From Pseudolysobacter sp964466115 (lineage in GTDB: Bacteria; Pseudomonadota; Gammaproteobacteria; Xanthomonadales; Rhodanobacteraceae): a DNA stretch of 15,831 nucleotides. This document shows, piece after piece, positions 15,081-15,831 of the stretch (within the stretch, counting starts at the first letter, position 1; each line of letters begins with the position of its first letter). The DNA is taken from contig CAYXMH010000034.1 of assembly GCA_964466115.1 (NCBI GenBank), positions 1 to 15,831 of the forward strand, given 5' to 3'. The position numbers and the translations under genes are program-made. The notes beneath the pieces are model-generated. The model had not been told where the DNA came from. It saw only the letters and a list, made by a program, of their open reading frames with translations, and ran no database searches.

Positions 15081-15380
15081 TCACGCCGTATTCGAAGCGA
15101 GTTTTAACTGCTCAAAATATTCAACAGGCCAGTCCTGATTCAGGGCGAGGGTGTCCCTTAACTCTAAACGCAGCCATTCATTTACTATAGCCTCCTGTTC
15201 GACTAAGGCGATACGCCGGACCAGATCAGCTCCGCTAAGAAAGGAATCGAGAACCCCAAATCCAATGGGATATTGGCGCTGACAAAGCGCAAGAATATAC
15301 GCCCACTCTTCAAGCGTATCCTTAGGTTCCACACTCACAATATGTTCAGCACGATAGCGTGCATCCACCGCATCAACCAT
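15081..15380 (-). CDS. Unrecognised 99-residue protein upstream of gloA
   Basis: I do not recognise this protein. It is acidic and soluble, has no signal peptide or membrane segment, and looks helical (T-L-E-E-W-A-Y-I-L-A-L near 22-32, L-V-E-Q-E-A-I-V-N-E-W-L near 58-69). AAGG 6 nt before ATG 15380 is a good ribosome site. The stop is 17 bp from the gloA start, so the two genes are likely cotranscribed with this one first. Its codon use looks somewhat AT-richer than gloA. That spacing and ribosome site make it a likely real gene; the function is open. Confidence 0.65.
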   Translation of the reverse strand: MVDAVDARYRAEHIVSVEPKDTLEEWAYILALCQRQYPIGFGVLDSFLSGADLVRRIALVEQEAIVNEWLRLELRDTLALNQDWPVEYFEQLKLASNTA

Positions 15381-15435
15381 TGGTAACCTTAATAAGGGCG
15401 AGAAACGTAAGGTATCTTAGTAAAATATTGATCGT

Positions 15436-15648
15436 CTAAAACCAGTTTTCACCCTCCCTGGGCAGGAATAACCAAGGTTCTTGCGGTGACAATGCATTCG
15501 TACCTGCCACCGTAACATTTGTTTGCAAATTCCGGACAAAAAGATGTCCGCCTTGTGCCCTGAATTTCGCACTTATGTATAGCCCGCCGCGGCATAGATT
15601 CCATTGCCGCACTGCAAGTCTTATTTTAATCATAATACAATTATTCAC
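15436..15648 (-). pseudogene. Short frame ending in a GloA-like tail, possible gene remnant
   Basis: A 70-residue frame without a clear ribosome site. Its end reads N-A-L-S-P-Q-E-P-W-L-F-L-P-R-E-G-E-N-W-F, parallel to the GloA end N-A-L-P-P-Q-E-P-W-A-S-M-P-N-C-G-V-W. An F-V-R triplet occurs at nearly the same distance upstream in both. The DNA of the two N-A-L-x-P-Q-E-P-W stretches matches at 23 of 27 positions. Three of the four differences are silent third positions, which suggests descent under protein-level selection. The metal-binding parts of glyoxalase are absent, so this would be a C-terminal fragment of a second GloA-like gene. A real small protein with a chance or shared motif is the alternative. 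Confidence 0.35.
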
Positions 15649-15722
15649 AATTGCAATAGTAAATTAACGCTATCCTATCGGCGGTGGGTCGAATGCATTT
15701 AACGGGTTTGCAAAGGCGATGT

Positions 15723-15831
15723 ATGAGCCACGTATTGAACGCGCGTGTTTCGATTTTGGTGGGTTTGCTGTTGACCTCAGTCGGCGCTGTTGCCGGGGAG
15801 TGCGGTGGCGACGCCGGTGGTACGGCGTGCT
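15723..15831 (+). CDS. Start of a secreted protein (partial, runs off the window)
   Basis: 36 residues are visible. ATG 15723 has AAAGG (15711-15715) 7 nt upstream. The N-terminus has a charged start, a hydrophobic core (I-L-V-G-L-L-L-T-S-V-G-A) and a probable signal-peptidase site after A-V-A. The mature protein then begins G-E-C-G-G-D-A-G-G-T-A-C, a Gly/Cys-rich start. The rest is outside the window, so no family can be named. Confidence 0.6.
   Translation, partial: MSHVLNARVSILVGLLLTSVGAVAGECGGDAGGTAC

Overview
The window reads as a chromosomal segment of a Gram-negative proteobacterium, most likely a gammaproteobacterium. The evidence is an outer-membrane lipid (Mla-type) transporter, an ETF:ubiquinone oxidoreductase, a GloA-type glyoxalase, a glutathione S-transferase and a lipobox protein. 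Base composition is moderately GC-rich. The rhs tail at the left end and the stretch from about 15.1 to 15.7 kb look AT-richer. No lineage below class can be fixed from the sequence alone. There are no rRNA, tRNA, CRISPR or complete insertion-sequence features.

Layout. (1) 1-775: the 3' end of an rhs gene, with the last residues of the conserved core and then an unrecognised C-terminal tail. (2) 938-2098 (-): a DUF4143-type AAA ATPase, with inverted repeats in its upstream region. (3) 2420-3178: a secreted cupredoxin with an extra C-terminal domain. (4) 3272-4507 (-): a ThrE-type amino-acid exporter. (5) 4620-8151: a tight four-gene operon, STAS-MlaE / MlaF / MlaD / auxiliary lipoprotein. It forms a complete inner-membrane MCE lipid transporter core with a lipoprotein partner. 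(6) 8212-10676: a GntR/UTRA regulator followed by ETF-QO. (7) 10818-11977: a secreted DUF4124 protein and a hypoxanthine-DNA-glycosylase-like repair enzyme. (8) 12035-12448 (-): a small four-helix membrane protein, divergent from (9) 12638-14633, a Ste24-like M48 metalloprotease followed by a GST. (10) 14644-15380 (-): a two-gene unit of an unknown 99-residue protein and gloA, convergent with the GST. (11) 15436-15648 (-): a short reading frame whose end copies the tail of GloA. (12) 15723-end: the start of a secreted protein.

How the genes work together. The mla-type operon is a coherent envelope-lipid transport unit. GST and GloA are both glutathione-linked and sit tail to tail. The remaining genes are mostly individual housekeeping or envelope functions. 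Several 3' intergenic gaps carry strong hairpins, one with the GTAG-plus-palindrome form of REP elements. No clear new multi-gene system is visible. The least explained items are the rhs tail without an evident immunity gene, the 99-residue protein coupled to gloA, and the GloA-tail echo.
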